Assembly (NCBI RefSeq): GCF_000300515.1
Contig: NZ_AMSI01000003.1
Span: forward strand, 310,001 to 374,000
Direction: 5' to 3'
Source: Nitratireductor indicus C115
GTDB lineage: Bacteria; Pseudomonadota; Alphaproteobacteria; Rhizobiales; Rhizobiaceae
Length of the DNA stretch: 64,000 bases
Positions 24,376 to 33,649 of this stretch are shown one piece after another. Numbering within the stretch: the first letter of the stretch is position 1; each line of letters starts with the position of its first letter. The position numbers were made by a program, and so were the translations under genes. The notes beneath the pieces were generated by a model. It was not told the origin of the DNA. It made no database searches and worked only from the letters and a program-made list of their open reading frames with translations.

Positions 24376-24390
24376 TTAACCTACCGTTAA
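24376..24390 (-). promoter_or_regulatory. Perfect CtrA box
   Basis: TTAA - CCTACCG - TTAA matches the full CtrA consensus TTAA-N7-TTAA without mismatch. It lies 29-43 bases before the membrane-anchored protein gene at 24347 and, on the other side, after the end of the hydrolase gene, so the former is the only candidate target. Confidence 0.65.
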
Positions 24391-24483
24391 CACGGATAAA
24401 ACGCGAAATCATCACGTTTTGTTCCGCGTCTTACAGCGTAGTAAACAAGGCAAGTTTATGTAGAAAAATAATATACAGCCGAA

Positions 24484-25251
24484 TTATGATGATGTGTCGA
24501 CGGCTTCGCTGAGAAGATCGGCCATGGCCTGGGGCGCCTCCTCGGGCAGCATATGCCCTAGCCCTTCAAAACGATGCACGGCAAAGGATGAAGGCAGACC
24601 GTCCGATTGTCTGACCGGGAGGATGGCATCCGCAGTCCCCCACGCCACACGGACCGGCATCCCAAGCGCCTCCAACATCGCCTTCGGAAAGGCTCCCTGC
24701 CGTCCGCCATGGCTGATCAGATCGCTGATTTCAATAAGCTTTTCTCTCTGACCCGCACGCTCCGCGAGCTGCATCGCATGGTCGAGCATAGCCTGAGAAA
24801 CGGCCTTGCCCTGTCCCATCATGGCTTCCAGCGCAGCCTGCATCGCCTTCGCATCGGAGGCTCGCGCGCGCTGCGCCAGAATATCTCCGTCGATCTCCGG
24901 GCCAAATCCGCCGGGGGCCAGAAGCGTGAGTGTCTTGACCCGCTCGGGCACCTGCAATGCCATCAGGACCGCTACAGCGCCGCCAAAGGAATGCCCGGCA
25001 AGATGGAAGTGGTTTACGCCACGCTCGTCGAGCGCGTTTATGACAGCAGCCGCACAGGCCTTGGCCTTGCCGGCGCCGGCCAGGTCAAGCGAACGCCCAT
25101 GGCCGGGCAGGTCCGGCGCCAGCACTCTCAACTCGGCAGAAAGGAACGGCAGGACCCTGTCCCAGATCCGGTGCGATCCGGCAAAACCATGGACAAGGAC
25201 GAGGGTCTCACGCCCCTCGCCCGTATCGTGCAGGTAAAGCCCGCTGCTCAT
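24484..25251 (-). CDS. Alpha/beta hydrolase
   Basis: 255 residues. The nucleophile elbow is GHSFG (Ser88), the oxyanion segment LVHGFAGSH (about 19-27), the acid GTADAIL and the histidine GLGHMLPEEAP complete the triad in the usual order. The fold and length fit esterase/acyl-transfer members such as AcoC- or MhpC-like proteins, without a safe substrate. It starts inside the stop of leuA (ATGA overlap), so the two are translationally coupled, although a link to leucine synthesis is not obvious. Confidence 0.85.
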   Translation of the reverse strand: MSSGLYLHDTGEGRETLVLVHGFAGSHRIWDRVLPFLSAELRVLAPDLPGHGRSLDLAGAGKAKACAAAVINALDERGVNHFHLAGHSFGGAVAVLMALQVPERVKTLTLLAPGGFGPEIDGDILAQRARASDAKAMQAALEAMMGQGKAVSQAMLDHAMQLAERAGQREKLIEISDLISHGGRQGAFPKAMLEALGMPVRVAWGTADAILPVRQSDGLPSSFAVHRFEGLGHMLPEEAPQAMADLLSEAVDTSS

Positions 25252-26987
25252 CCGGCGATCCGGTTGGCGGCCGAAACAACCGCCTCGAGCGAGGCCGTGA
25301 CGATGTTGGTGTTCACGCCCACACCGAACAGCCTGCCGCCAGGATGCTCCACTTCCATGTAACAGATGGCGGCTGCATTCGATCCGCGCTGGAGCGAATG
25401 TTCGGAATAATCCACCACCGACATGTCGATACCGGCATGCTTGGAGAGCGCATCGATGAAGCCGTCGACCGGCCCCGTTCCAACACCCTTGATAACCATC
25501 TCCTTGCCGCCATCGATGATCGTGGCCTCAACGATCCGTCGGCCCTTCGCGCCCGAATCCGGGAAGGTCTGGTGATCGACGAATTTGAGGCGCGCGCCGG
25601 GCTGGTCGACATACAGCTCCATGAAACGTTCATAAATGCTCCTGGAAGGCAGCTCCTTACCTTCACGGTCGGTAATGTCCTGAATGACCTCTCGGAACTC
25701 CACCTGCAGATTGCGCGGCAGGTTGAGGCCGTAATCGGCTTGCAGAACATAGGCGATGCCGCCTTTGCCCGACTGCGAATTGATACGGATGATAGCCTCA
25801 TAGGAGCGCCCGACATCCTGCGGATCGATCGGCAGGTAAGGCACTTCCCACAGAGGCTTGTTCGCCGTCTTGATCGCCTTCATGCCCTTGTTGATGGCGT
25901 CCTGATGCGAGCCGGAGAAAGCCGTGTAGACCAGTTCGCCCACATACGGATGCCGTTCGGGGATGACGAGCTGATTGGAATACTCGTAGACATCCTTCAT
26001 ACGGTTGATGTCCGAACAATCCAGCATTGGGTCGACGCCCTGCGTGTACATGTTGAGCGCCAGCGTCACCACATCCACATTGCCCGTGCGCTCGCCATTG
26101 CCGAACAGCGTGCCCTCCACGCGATCCGCCCCGGCCATCAGGCCGAGTTCGGTGGCGGCAATGCCCGTTCCCCGGTCATTATGGGGATGCAGCGAAATGA
26201 TCAGGCTATCTCGGCGGTCGAGTTTGCGGCACATCCATTCGATCTGATCGGCATAGATATTGGGCGTTGCCATCTCGACGGTCGATGGCAAATTGATGAT
26301 GAACTTGTTGTCCGGCGTCGGATCGATGATCTCGATCACCGCATTGCAGATATCCAGCGCCACTTCCAGTTCGGTACCGGTGAAGCTTTCCGGGGAATAC
26401 TGGAAGCGATATCCTCCGCCTGCCTTTGCGGCCATGTCGGTGATCATCTTGGCCGCGTCCGTGGCGATCTGCTTGATCCCCGCCACGTCCTTGGCAAACA
26501 CGACACGGCGCTGCAGCTCGCTGGTGGAATTGTAGAAGTGGATGATCGGCCGGTTCGCGCCTTCCAGCGCCTCGAAGGTACGGGTGATCAGCTCGGGGCG
26601 GCACTGGACGAGAACCTGCAGCGAAACGTCCTCGGGCACGCCGGCTTCCTCGATGCACCAGCGCGCGAAATCGAAATCCGTCTGGGAGGCGGACGGGAAA
26701 CCGATCTCGATCTCCTTGAAGCCCATGTCGAGCAGCAGCCTGAACATGCGCGCCTTGCGCTCGTGTCCCATCGGATCGACCAGTGCCTGGTTTCCGTCGC
26801 GCAGATCCACCGAGCACCAGATCGGCGCCTTCTCGATGCGCTTCGAAGGCCAGGTCCGGTCGTTGAGGTCGATCAGGGGATAGGGCTGATATTTGCGGGG
26901 AGCATCCGGCATGCCCTTATACCCCGACGATGCTCCACCCTTTTGTTCGCTTTCTGCCATGTCAGTCATCGTATTCTGCGCGTCCAT
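25248..26987 (-). CDS. leuA: 2-isopropylmalate synthase
   Basis: 579 residues, the long LeuA type with a C-terminal regulatory domain. The HMGL-like catalytic barrel shows IWCSVDLRDGNQAL (about 56-69), IISLHPHNDRGTGIAATELG (metal-binding His pair) and LFGNGERTGNVDVV. The last 130 residues form the LeuA dimer domain that binds leucine for feedback inhibition (GTGPVDGFIDAL). It condenses acetyl-CoA with 2-ketoisovalerate, the first step of leucine synthesis. GGGAGAAA precedes the ATG. A Leu-rich leader peptide upstream (27106-27225) suggests attenuation. Confidence 0.96.
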   Translation of the reverse strand: MDAQNTMTDMAESEQKGGASSGYKGMPDAPRKYQPYPLIDLNDRTWPSKRIEKAPIWCSVDLRDGNQALVDPMGHERKARMFRLLLDMGFKEIEIGFPSASQTDFDFARWCIEEAGVPEDVSLQVLVQCRPELITRTFEALEGANRPIIHFYNSTSELQRRVVFAKDVAGIKQIATDAAKMITDMAAKAGGGYRFQYSPESFTGTELEVALDICNAVIEIIDPTPDNKFIINLPSTVEMATPNIYADQIEWMCRKLDRRDSLIISLHPHNDRGTGIAATELGLMAGADRVEGTLFGNGERTGNVDVVTLALNMYTQGVDPMLDCSDINRMKDVYEYSNQLVIPERHPYVGELVYTAFSGSHQDAINKGMKAIKTANKPLWEVPYLPIDPQDVGRSYEAIIRINSQSGKGGIAYVLQADYGLNLPRNLQVEFREVIQDITDREGKELPSRSIYERFMELYVDQPGARLKFVDHQTFPDSGAKGRRIVEATIIDGGKEMVIKGVGTGPVDGFIDALSKHAGIDMSVVDYSEHSLQRGSNAAAICYMEVEHPGGRLFGVGVNTNIVTASLEAVVSAANRIAG

Positions 26988-27105
26988 TCGGTTTTCTCCC
27001 GGCCATGGTTGCGTGCTCTCCGCACGACCGGCCTGTCAACAGTAAAATTCAGTTCTTGGAGAAAGAGCTGCAGCCCATCGGCGTCATCGACCGCCGGGCG
27101 CTCCT

Positions 27106-27225
27106 TCAACGGACCCGGCGATCGCCGATAAGACCGAGAAGAAGAAGGTTTGCAGAAAGCGCGCGCGCCGATGCGCCGGAAAATTCGGCGTGGGCAAAGA
27201 CGTTTGCTGTCGGGCGCGTGATCAT
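27106..27225 (-). CDS. Candidate leucine leader peptide upstream of leuA
   Basis: A 39-residue frame from ATG 27225 ends 118 bases before leuA and carries ANLLLLGLIGD near its end, with four consecutive Leu codons (CTT CTT CTT CTC), a fifth after Gly, and Ile after that. The real start may be further downstream, because no ribosome site precedes this ATG. After the stop, GCCC-GGCG...CGCC-GAT-GGGC can fold, and another stem stands just before leuA (CGTGC-GGAGA-GCACG). Leucine leader peptides before leuA are predicted in several alphaproteobacteria. I see no clear U-run terminator. Confidence 0.45.
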   Translation of the reverse strand: MITRPTANVFAHAEFSGASARALSANLLLLGLIGDRRVR

Positions 27226-27380
27226 GTTGCGTTCAATAGCCGAGCCCGGCGCAGCATGCAAGCCTTCACGGAACCCGACCGGTACGGGCAGGCTTGCGAC
27301 AGTCTCTCGAATGCCCTCCCGAACGCCGAAGCAGATGTGAATCGTTTTGTGAACGGCATCAAGCAAGCATCTGTTTCGAT

Positions 27381-27923
27381 TCAGGCTTCTTCCGTCTCAC
27401 TTCCCGCAGAAGCGGACCAAGCTTCGTCACGCGCCATCACCTCTTCAAAGGCTTTCTGAAGCCTCACCCGCACACCCGGCCTGTCCGGCGGTTGCGACGG
27501 TTCCGTCCCAAGATGTTCGACCCGCAAATCGTCCATGAATTCATCCCAAAGTGCCGGCCCGCCTTCCGCAAGCAGTCTGGCGCGTATCGACAGGGCATCC
27601 GAGACAGGAAGCCATTTGCTGCCCCAGGCGCCGATCATGGCAAAAACCGGCACGAGTTCGATACCCATTTCCGTCAGACTGTAGATTGCCTTCTGCTTGT
27701 GGCTGGGGTCATCGGCCTTCGAGATAACCCCCTCGGCCAGAAGACGCTTCAGACGATCGGCCAGAATGTTCGATGCAATCCCCTCCATTGAATGATTGAG
27801 AAGATCGCGAAAGTGCCGCCGATTGCCGAACATCATGTCGCGCAGGACGATCAGGCTCCATTTGTCGCCCACAATCTCGATCGTGAGGTTGATCGGGCAT
27901 CCCGAGCGATGCGCTTCCTTCAT
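27381..27923 (-). CDS. HxlR-family transcriptional regulator
   Basis: 180 residues. The HxlR signature occurs at the N-terminus: HRSGCPINLTIEIVGDKWSL (about 4-23) with the sensor cysteine Cys8, then MMFGNRRHFRDLL and a winged helix (EGIASNILADRLKRL, SLTEMGIEL). I start at 27923 because GGAGG stands five bases upstream and family members begin MK.HRSGCP. A longer frame to 27956 or 27992 is less likely. It diverges from the reductase gene at 28027, its probable target, and probably also controls itself. Confidence 0.88.
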   Translation of the reverse strand: MKEAHRSGCPINLTIEIVGDKWSLIVLRDMMFGNRRHFRDLLNHSMEGIASNILADRLKRLLAEGVISKADDPSHKQKAIYSLTEMGIELVPVFAMIGAWGSKWLPVSDALSIRARLLAEGGPALWDEFMDDLRVEHLGTEPSQPPDRPGVRVRLQKAFEEVMARDEAWSASAGSETEEA

Positions 27924-28026
27924 TCTCGCCTCCAAAAACCGATTGCACTTTGCCATCAGTCCGCCTAACGTACAACTGCTTTCAAAACGCAATCAGTTAT
28001 CCATGCCAATCGAGGAGGAAAGCAGC

Positions 28027-28590
28027 ATGAGCAAGGTCATTATCTGGAATCTGGTTTCGCTGGATGGATATTTCGAAGGCGAGAAGAAGTGGGATCTGGA
28101 CTTCCACAATCATGGCTGGGGCGAAGAGCTGGAAAAGCTGAGCAAGGGTTTCGGCGCCAGCGCCGCATGCCTGGTCTTCGGCCGCATCACCTATGAAGGG
28201 ATGAGGGACTACTGGACGACTGCCGAAGAGTCCGAGATCAAGACCTTCATGAACGCGCTTCCCAAGCTGGTCGCTTCGCGCACCCTTAACCAGGCAAACT
28301 GGAACAACACCCGCATCACCGACAGGATCGTCGAAGAAATTCGTATTGAAAAACAAAAAGCTGAGCCGGGAAAGGATATCTATATCTTTGGAAGCGCTGA
28401 TCTGAGCGATTCACTGCTTGAGGCCGAAATCGTGGATGAGGTCATGCTGGCGCTGGTTCCCGGGCAACTGGGAAAAGGCACCCCATTCTTCAAGAAGAGA
28501 GAGCACACGCGCATGTTCCGACTGCTCGAGGCAAATCCGTTGAAGAATGGCACGCTTGTCCTGCGGTATGAGCCGGCGCGGCAGGACTGA
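28027..28590 (+). CDS. Dihydrofolate-reductase-like (RibD C-terminal) protein
   Basis: 187 residues with the RibD_C/DHFR fold: N-terminal KVIIWNLVSLDGYFEG, central CLVFGRITYEGMRDYW and KLVASRTL, and the NADPH-binding DIYIFGSADLSDSL, then EVMLALVPGQLGKGTPFF. Proteins of this group are NADPH-dependent reductases of unknown substrates, not true folate enzymes. GGAGG lies 11 bases before the ATG. Divergence from an HxlR gene is a common arrangement for inducible redox enzymes. Confidence 0.85.
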   Translation: MSKVIIWNLVSLDGYFEGEKKWDLDFHNHGWGEELEKLSKGFGASAACLVFGRITYEGMRDYWTTAEESEIKTFMNALPKLVASRTLNQANWNNTRITDRIVEEIRIEKQKAEPGKDIYIFGSADLSDSLLEAEIVDEVMLALVPGQLGKGTPFFKKREHTRMFRLLEANPLKNGTLVLRYEPARQD

Positions 28591-28637
28591 CGATCAGAGA
28601 TGCGCCTCCATGCCTCGACTGACGGCTGGATGAGGCA

Positions 28638-29726
28638 TCAATCTTCCGCCCATTTCGCCACGAGCCGGCTGATGGGCGGGCCGGCCAGAAGCACGAACAG
28701 AAAGCGTCCCATCTGAACGGCCATGATGAAGGACAGATTCACATTCTGTGAGGCCGCCGCGATGATGGCGATGGAATCCATGCCGCCGGGACTTGTCGCC
28801 AGATATGCGGTCAGCGGGTCGATACCCCACTCCGCATGAAGCACCCATGCGAGCCCGCCGCAGAACAGCATCAGAGCGAGTATCGACAGAACGACCTGCG
28901 GCAGCGCCTTGACGGCACTCCGCAGCAGCGCCCGGTCAAACTTCAGGCCGATGGTCCAGCCAATGAACACATAGGCGCATCCCATTAGCCAGGGCGGCAG
29001 TTCCAGGGAAAGACCACCACCAAGATGCGCTCCTGCTGCGGCCAGCATTCCCCCAAGGAAAAAGGGAGCGGGCAGACGCAGAAGTTTGCCGCCGAGCCCT
29101 CCGCCAACCGCCAGAACAAGCGTCAGACCGAAAGCTTCCGGTTGCAAGGGCGGGAACCACTCCGTGGCGGGCAATTCGACGCCGCTCGTATCCACCCAGA
29201 AGCGCGCCAGCAAGGCAGCCGCCAGGGTTACGAAGATCACCCGCAGATACTGCATGAATGCCACAAGCCGCGGATCGGCACCGAAGGCGCCGGCCATGAG
29301 AACCATTGCCGTGGCCGCCCCCGGTGCCGACCCCCATACGGCGGTGGTGCCCGGCAGGATCTTCCAGCGGCTGACAAAGAAGCCCAGGAGACTGCTTGCC
29401 GCCACGGTCGTGAGAACCGCAAGCAGCAGGATCGGCCATATGTCCACAAAGGAAGCAAGCACTGCCGGTTCCAGGGAACCGCCGATCAGAAGACCGACAA
29501 AGGTCTGCGCCACCGCAAACACCAGACCGGGCACGCCAACCCGCCCGCCTTGCGCTCCAATCGCAACTGCTGCCAGCATCGGGCCTATCAGCAACGCAGC
29601 CGGCAAAGCGTAATGAAGCATGAAACCGGCGATCAGCGCCGTCAGAACCGCCAGAAGCAACCATTGAACAGGCCGGGGCAGCGTTGCAAGCGGACCGGGA
29701 AAGGATGTTTCTGATGACGAATCCAT
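28638..29726 (-). CDS. AbrB family (putative ammonia monooxygenase) membrane protein
   Basis: 362 residues with about ten membrane helices in two similar halves, as in AbrB/COG3180 proteins. Repeated elements are LLIGPMLAAVAIG and FLGGMLAAAGAHLGG. The old label 'ammonia monooxygenase' comes from a historical annotation; the family is better seen as transporter-like with unknown substrate. Start at 29726 (MDSSSETSFPG), with GGGAG upstream; a start at 29777 would add 17 basic residues. It diverges from the YciI gene. Confidence 0.82.
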   Translation of the reverse strand: MDSSSETSFPGPLATLPRPVQWLLLAVLTALIAGFMLHYALPAALLIGPMLAAVAIGAQGGRVGVPGLVFAVAQTFVGLLIGGSLEPAVLASFVDIWPILLLAVLTTVAASSLLGFFVSRWKILPGTTAVWGSAPGAATAMVLMAGAFGADPRLVAFMQYLRVIFVTLAAALLARFWVDTSGVELPATEWFPPLQPEAFGLTLVLAVGGGLGGKLLRLPAPFFLGGMLAAAGAHLGGGLSLELPPWLMGCAYVFIGWTIGLKFDRALLRSAVKALPQVVLSILALMLFCGGLAWVLHAEWGIDPLTAYLATSPGGMDSIAIIAAASQNVNLSFIMAVQMGRFLFVLLAGPPISRLVAKWAED

Positions 29727-29859
29727 TTCTGTCGGCTCCCGCTTTCGCAATGACCGATACAGGAACAATTCCCTCAAGGAAATGTTTTGCCTGGAGATTG
29801 TCGGGATAAGGTTTTTGCGAACGTCCTTTGGTCACGAAACCTCGAACCAGGAGAAGACA

Positions 29860-30282
29860 ATGCGTTACATGATGCTGATGATCCCCAAGGGCTATGAAAG
29901 CGCCGGACCCGAGCTCGATCTGCCTGTGGATGCGGTCGAAAAGATGATGAAATACAATGATGACCTGCGCGCCGCCGGAGTGCTGGTCGCGATGGAAGGA
30001 CTTCATCCCCCTTCAACAGGCGCCCGTGTTTCGTTTGCCACGGGAACGCCGGTCGTCACCGACGGCCCCTTCGCGGAGGTGAAGGAAGTGGTGGGCGGCT
30101 TCTGGATCATCGACGTCCCCTCGCTGCAGGACGCCATCGAATGGGCAAAGCGCTGCCCCGGCGCCCCCAACGAAACGATCGAGCTGCGCCGTATTCAGGA
30201 AATGGACGACTATTCGAACGAGGTGCAGGACATCGTAAAGGACTATCCGGAGCTTCTCGACAAGGGCATGAAACGCTCCTGA
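29860..30282 (+). CDS. YciI-like (DGPF domain) protein
   Basis: 140 residues: MRYMMLMIPKG, then TPVVTDGPFAEVKEVVGGFW with the DGPF motif (about 68-71) that marks this ferredoxin-like family, and a C-terminal helix. In YciI-type proteins His-Asp pairs are proposed catalytic residues, but reactions are mostly unknown. In many actinobacteria and rhizobia such genes lie beside sigma factors; that is not so here. AGGAG precedes the ATG at 29860. Confidence 0.85.
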   Translation: MRYMMLMIPKGYESAGPELDLPVDAVEKMMKYNDDLRAAGVLVAMEGLHPPSTGARVSFATGTPVVTDGPFAEVKEVVGGFWIIDVPSLQDAIEWAKRCPGAPNETIELRRIQEMDDYSNEVQDIVKDYPELLDKGMKRS

Positions 30283-30283
30283 A

Positions 30284-30318
30284 CCGGAAACGCTCCCCTT
30301 TCCGGATGGATGGGGAGC
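30284..30318. terminator. Overlapping hairpins between YciI and CDF genes
   Basis: CCGGAAA (30284-30290) pairs with TTTCCGG (30299-30305); alternatively GCTCCCC (30292-30298) pairs with GGGGAGC (30312-30318). They lie between converging genes. No U-run follows, so strength is doubtful. Confidence 0.4.
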
Positions 30319-30330
30319 ATGCCCGAGGGT

Positions 30331-31212
30331 TCAGACGAACTTCGCCTTGTGCGCGGGTTCCACGTGGATGGTCACATGAACCCCGTGCATCTTCTTTTCC
30401 AGCGCGGTCTCGATACGGTCGCAGATGCGGTGTGCCGCCTCTACGGTCATCTCCGAAGGCACCACGAGGTGGAACTCGATGAAGCGTGCCCTGCCGGCCT
30501 CTCGGGTCTTCAGATCGTGGAACTCGAGTGTGCCATCGCGGTTTTCTTCAACTATACGCTCGATTTCAGCAAGATCGTTTTGCTCCACGGCCACATCCAT
30601 CAGCCCCTGGACGGAATGGCCGACCATGAACCAGCCCTGCCACAGAATGTTGAGCGCAACGACGGCGGCCATGACCGGGTCGAGCCAGAGCCAGCCCGTA
30701 GCAAGCGCCAGGATCAACCCGAAAAGCACGCCACCCGACGTCACCACATCCGTCCACAAATGCTGCCCGTCCGCGACCATGGCCGGCGAGCGCGCCTTTC
30801 TGCCCGTTTTGATCAAGAACCATGCCCAGACGCCGTTGGCCACGCCTGCCAAGGCGTTGATGGCAAGGCCCAAGGCCGGCGCTTCGAGGGTGCGCGGCAC
30901 AAAAAAGGCGAACCACGCCTCGCGCAGGATAAGAAGGGCCGCAACGACGATCAGCACGCCTTCCATCACCGCGGAAAAATACTCCGCCTTGTGATGGCCG
31001 AACGGATGATTGTCATCGGCCGGCTTGTGCGCCAGCTTCAACGCGTACCAGGCCATCAGCGAGGCAGCGACATTGACGATGGATTCCATCGCGTCGGAGA
31101 AAAGGGCTACGGAGCCGGTCAGCCACCAGGCTGCGAGCTTCAGGGCAAAGATACCGATCGCAACGAGTATCGACCATGCCGCAATGCGCTGAAGCGTGCC
31201 GTTGGAAGGCAT
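30331..31212 (-). CDS. Cation diffusion facilitator (CDF) metal exporter
   Basis: 293 residues: six membrane helices (about 10-190) and a cytoplasmic ferredoxin-like domain (about 205-290). Metal-site motifs are VALFSDAMES and HHKAEYFS in the first part and DGQHLWTDVVTS in helix V (both carry the DxxxD/HxxxD pattern). CDF proteins export Zn, Fe, Mn, Co or Cd by proton antiport; the HxxxD pattern in helix V is usual for Zn-preferring members, but specificity is not certain. AAAGGAG precedes the ATG; an upstream frame to 31251 has a worse context. Confidence 0.88.
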   Translation of the reverse strand: MPSNGTLQRIAAWSILVAIGIFALKLAAWWLTGSVALFSDAMESIVNVAASLMAWYALKLAHKPADDNHPFGHHKAEYFSAVMEGVLIVVAALLILREAWFAFFVPRTLEAPALGLAINALAGVANGVWAWFLIKTGRKARSPAMVADGQHLWTDVVTSGGVLFGLILALATGWLWLDPVMAAVVALNILWQGWFMVGHSVQGLMDVAVEQNDLAEIERIVEENRDGTLEFHDLKTREAGRARFIEFHLVVPSEMTVEAAHRICDRIETALEKKMHGVHVTIHVEPAHKAKFV

Positions 31213-31305
31213 GCCGGCTCCTTTCCTCTTTCGTGCCCGACCCACGCCCACCTGGAGCTGGCGGGATAAGGTCCTGCCTCTCAGGCGGCCCTAAGGCACC
31301 CCCTT

Positions 31306-33495
31306 TCAGGCAGCCTTGACCCGGGCCTTCCTCGGCAAATGCGCAACCACGTTCTCGATCATGCGCATGCCTGCATTATGGCCAAGCGTCATGATTGATT
31401 CGGGATGGAACTGCACAGCCGCAACCGGCTCTTTTTCGTGTTCTATCCCCATTACAACGCCATCTTCCGTCTCTGCCGTGACAACCAGATCACGGGGCAT
31501 GCGAACCGGATCGGCGAAGATCGAATGGTAGCGCCCCACGGTGACCTCCGAGGGAAGGCCTGAAAAGACGAGGCTGTTGCCATTCACGCGAATACGCGAC
31601 GGCTTCCCATGCATCGGCTCGGCAAGCTGCCGCAACTCACCGCCATAGGCTTCCACCAGCGCCTGCAAACCAAGGCAAACGCCGAAAATCGGCAATTTGC
31701 GCTCGCGCGCCTGCGCGATCGTCGCGCCACAATTGAAATCCTCCGGCCGTCCGGGTCCCGGCGACAGAACAACGAGATCGGGATCGACCCGCTCGAACAC
31801 CTCCTGCGAAACCGGCGAACGTACGGTCACAACCTCTGCGCCTGTCTGGCGGAAATAATTGGCGAGCGTGTGCACGAAGGAATCCTCATGATCCACAAGA
31901 AGGATCTTCACCCCCTCGCCGACACGCGCGGCCGCCCGCGTCTCATTGTCCATATTCGCCTTCCCCGCATCGCGAATTGCAGAAAGCATGGCCGAAGCCT
32001 TGAGCTCCGTCTCGGCCTCCTCTTCCTGCGGATCGGAATCGAAAAGCAGCGTCGCGCCGGCCCGCACTTCGGCAATTCCATCCTTGATGCGGATGGTGCG
32101 CAGCGTCAGCCCCGTATTCATGTCGCCGTTGAAATGCACCATGCCGATGGCGCCGCCATACCACACGCGGGGGCTTTTCTCATTTTCCTCGATGAAACGC
32201 ATCGCCCATAGTTTCGGCGCGCCGGTCACCGTCACCGCCCAGGCGTGACTGAGGAAAGCGTCAAAAGCATCCATGCCCTCGCGCAAACGCCCCTCGATGT
32301 GGTCGACCGTGTGGATGAGGCGCGAATACATCTCGATCTGCCGCCGCCCGATGACCCTCACCGAACCGGGTTCGCAAACGCGGCTCTTGTCGTTGCGGTC
32401 GACATCGGAGCACATGGTCAGCTCCGACTCATCCTTCTTGGAATTCAGGAGCTTGATAATCTGCTCCGCATCGGCAATTGCATCGTCGCCGCGCTTGATC
32501 GTGCCTGAAATCGGGCAGGTTTCCACCCGGCGCCCGTTCACCCGCACGAACATTTCGGGCGACGCGCCGACCAGATATTCCTGTTCGCCAAGATTGATGA
32601 AGAAGGAATAGGGCGACGGATTGATACGCTTCAGCCGGCGCGAAATCTCCGAAGGGCGGCGTTCTGCGCGCTCCATGAACATCTGACCCGGAACCACCTC
32701 GAACAAATCGCCCCGGTGAAAGCTCTCCTTGGCCTTCTCGACGAGGCGGGCGTATTCGCCAGGCTCATGGTCGCCGCGCGGAGGTTTATGGGCCGCCGGA
32801 CGGAAGGCGTCGCGCGCGCCCTCTCTCGGCAAGCCTTCGGTCGTGAAACCGGTCCCCGAATAATCATAGCGGTCGTGCCAGGCTCTGGCCGCATGATGAT
32901 CGACCACCAGTATCTCATCGGGCAGATAAAGCACGAGGTCGCGCTGGCTTTGTGGCCGCTCGAGGCTCTGCTTGATCGGATCGAACTGGAAGGCGAGATC
33001 GTAGCCAAAGGCCCCGTAAAGCCCGAGATTGGCGTCCTGATCGGTATGAAACAGCGCCGTCACGGCCCGCAGGACCGAAAAGACAGTGGGAGCGCGCGAG
33101 CGTTCCTCTTCCGAGAAGATACGGTCAGGTTCAGCGACCGTCACCGCGAGATGGCGCGCATCGCGCTCATCCACTGTAACGACGTCGAGTGCGGCCACAG
33201 TGTCGGCTATGACCGGCAGAAGCGCTTGGCCCCGCCCATTCAGCGCCTCGATGCGCACGGCCCGCCCGCGCGCCGAAATGACCAGCGGGGGATCGATGAT
33301 CGCCGTATCCCAGCGCGTATAGCGGCCCGGATACTCATAATTGGAGGAAAAGACCGCGCCTCGCCGCTCGTCGAGCGCATCGATATAGGCATCGATGGCC
33401 CCTTCATAGGCCGTCTCGTTGCGCGTGCGGGTAATGGTGATGCCGCCCGCCGTCGCGAAGCGTTCACCGCCGTTTTCCAGAACTTCCAGGCTCAT
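31306..33495 (-). CDS. trpE(G): Fused anthranilate synthase TrpE(G)
   Basis: 729 residues joining component I (chorismate-binding, about 1-510) and the glutamine amidotransferase component II (about 530-725), the fusion typical of rhizobia. TrpE blocks include [22 protein letters not shown] and [16 protein letters not shown]. TrpG has [12 protein letters not shown], the nucleophile in GVCLGLQ (about Cys605) and AVQFHPES. It makes anthranilate from chorismate and glutamine. The gene stands alone, not in a trp operon. A complete attenuator with leader peptide trpL lies upstream (33536-33649). Confidence 0.97.
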   Translation of the reverse strand: MSLEVLENGGERFATAGGITITRTRNETAYEGAIDAYIDALDERRGAVFSSNYEYPGRYTRWDTAIIDPPLVISARGRAVRIEALNGRGQALLPVIADTVAALDVVTVDERDARHLAVTVAEPDRIFSEEERSRAPTVFSVLRAVTALFHTDQDANLGLYGAFGYDLAFQFDPIKQSLERPQSQRDLVLYLPDEILVVDHHAARAWHDRYDYSGTGFTTEGLPREGARDAFRPAAHKPPRGDHEPGEYARLVEKAKESFHRGDLFEVVPGQMFMERAERRPSEISRRLKRINPSPYSFFINLGEQEYLVGASPEMFVRVNGRRVETCPISGTIKRGDDAIADAEQIIKLLNSKKDESELTMCSDVDRNDKSRVCEPGSVRVIGRRQIEMYSRLIHTVDHIEGRLREGMDAFDAFLSHAWAVTVTGAPKLWAMRFIEENEKSPRVWYGGAIGMVHFNGDMNTGLTLRTIRIKDGIAEVRAGATLLFDSDPQEEEAETELKASAMLSAIRDAGKANMDNETRAAARVGEGVKILLVDHEDSFVHTLANYFRQTGAEVVTVRSPVSQEVFERVDPDLVVLSPGPGRPEDFNCGATIAQARERKLPIFGVCLGLQALVEAYGGELRQLAEPMHGKPSRIRVNGNSLVFSGLPSEVTVGRYHSIFADPVRMPRDLVVTAETEDGVVMGIEHEKEPVAAVQFHPESIMTLGHNAGMRMIENVVAHLPRKARVKAA

Positions 33496-33535
33496 TATAT
33501 GCTCCCTGTTTCAGGCATTGCCGGGAAGCTGCAAC

Positions 33536-33568
33536 AAAAATGGCCGCCCGGTTTTCACCTGCGGCCAT
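33536..33568 (-). terminator. trp attenuator terminator (with alternative stem)
   Basis: On the minus strand ATGGCCGC (33568-33561) pairs with GCGGCCAT (33547-33540) and runs into TTTTTGTT, an intrinsic terminator ahead of trpE(G). The same segment TGGCCGC can instead pair with GCGGCCA at 33602-33596, just before the terminator and overlapping the leader-peptide end, giving the antiterminator. This is the classic 1:2:3:4 arrangement. Confidence 0.88.
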
Positions 33569-33604
33569 GGTCTTTACGTCGCGCATACTGCACGGTGGCC
33601 GCTG

Positions 33605-33649
33605 TTAGCGGGCCCACCACCAGAGATTTGCGCAAGAAATCGTCGTCAT
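33605..33649 (-). CDS. trpL: trp leader peptide
   Basis: The 14-residue peptide MTTISCANLWWWAR with three consecutive Trp codons before the stop. It closely parallels the Sinorhizobium meliloti leader peptide, which ends IWWWAR. Stalling at the Trp codons under tryptophan shortage would allow the antiterminator and expression of trpE(G). There is no ribosome site before the ATG, and the -10-like hexamer ends six bases before it, so the mRNA probably begins at the AUG (leaderless), as reported for S. meliloti. In that species the released leader RNA and peptide also act in trans; whether they do here is not visible. The ATG overlaps the stop of the PAP2 gene. Confidence 0.93.
   Translation of the reverse strand: MTTISCANLWWWAR

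Noticed and set aside
25344-27131. 595-codon open frame antisense to leuA
   Set aside because: Covered by a full-length leuA with all motifs; the antisense protein is compositionally abnormal and has no family features.
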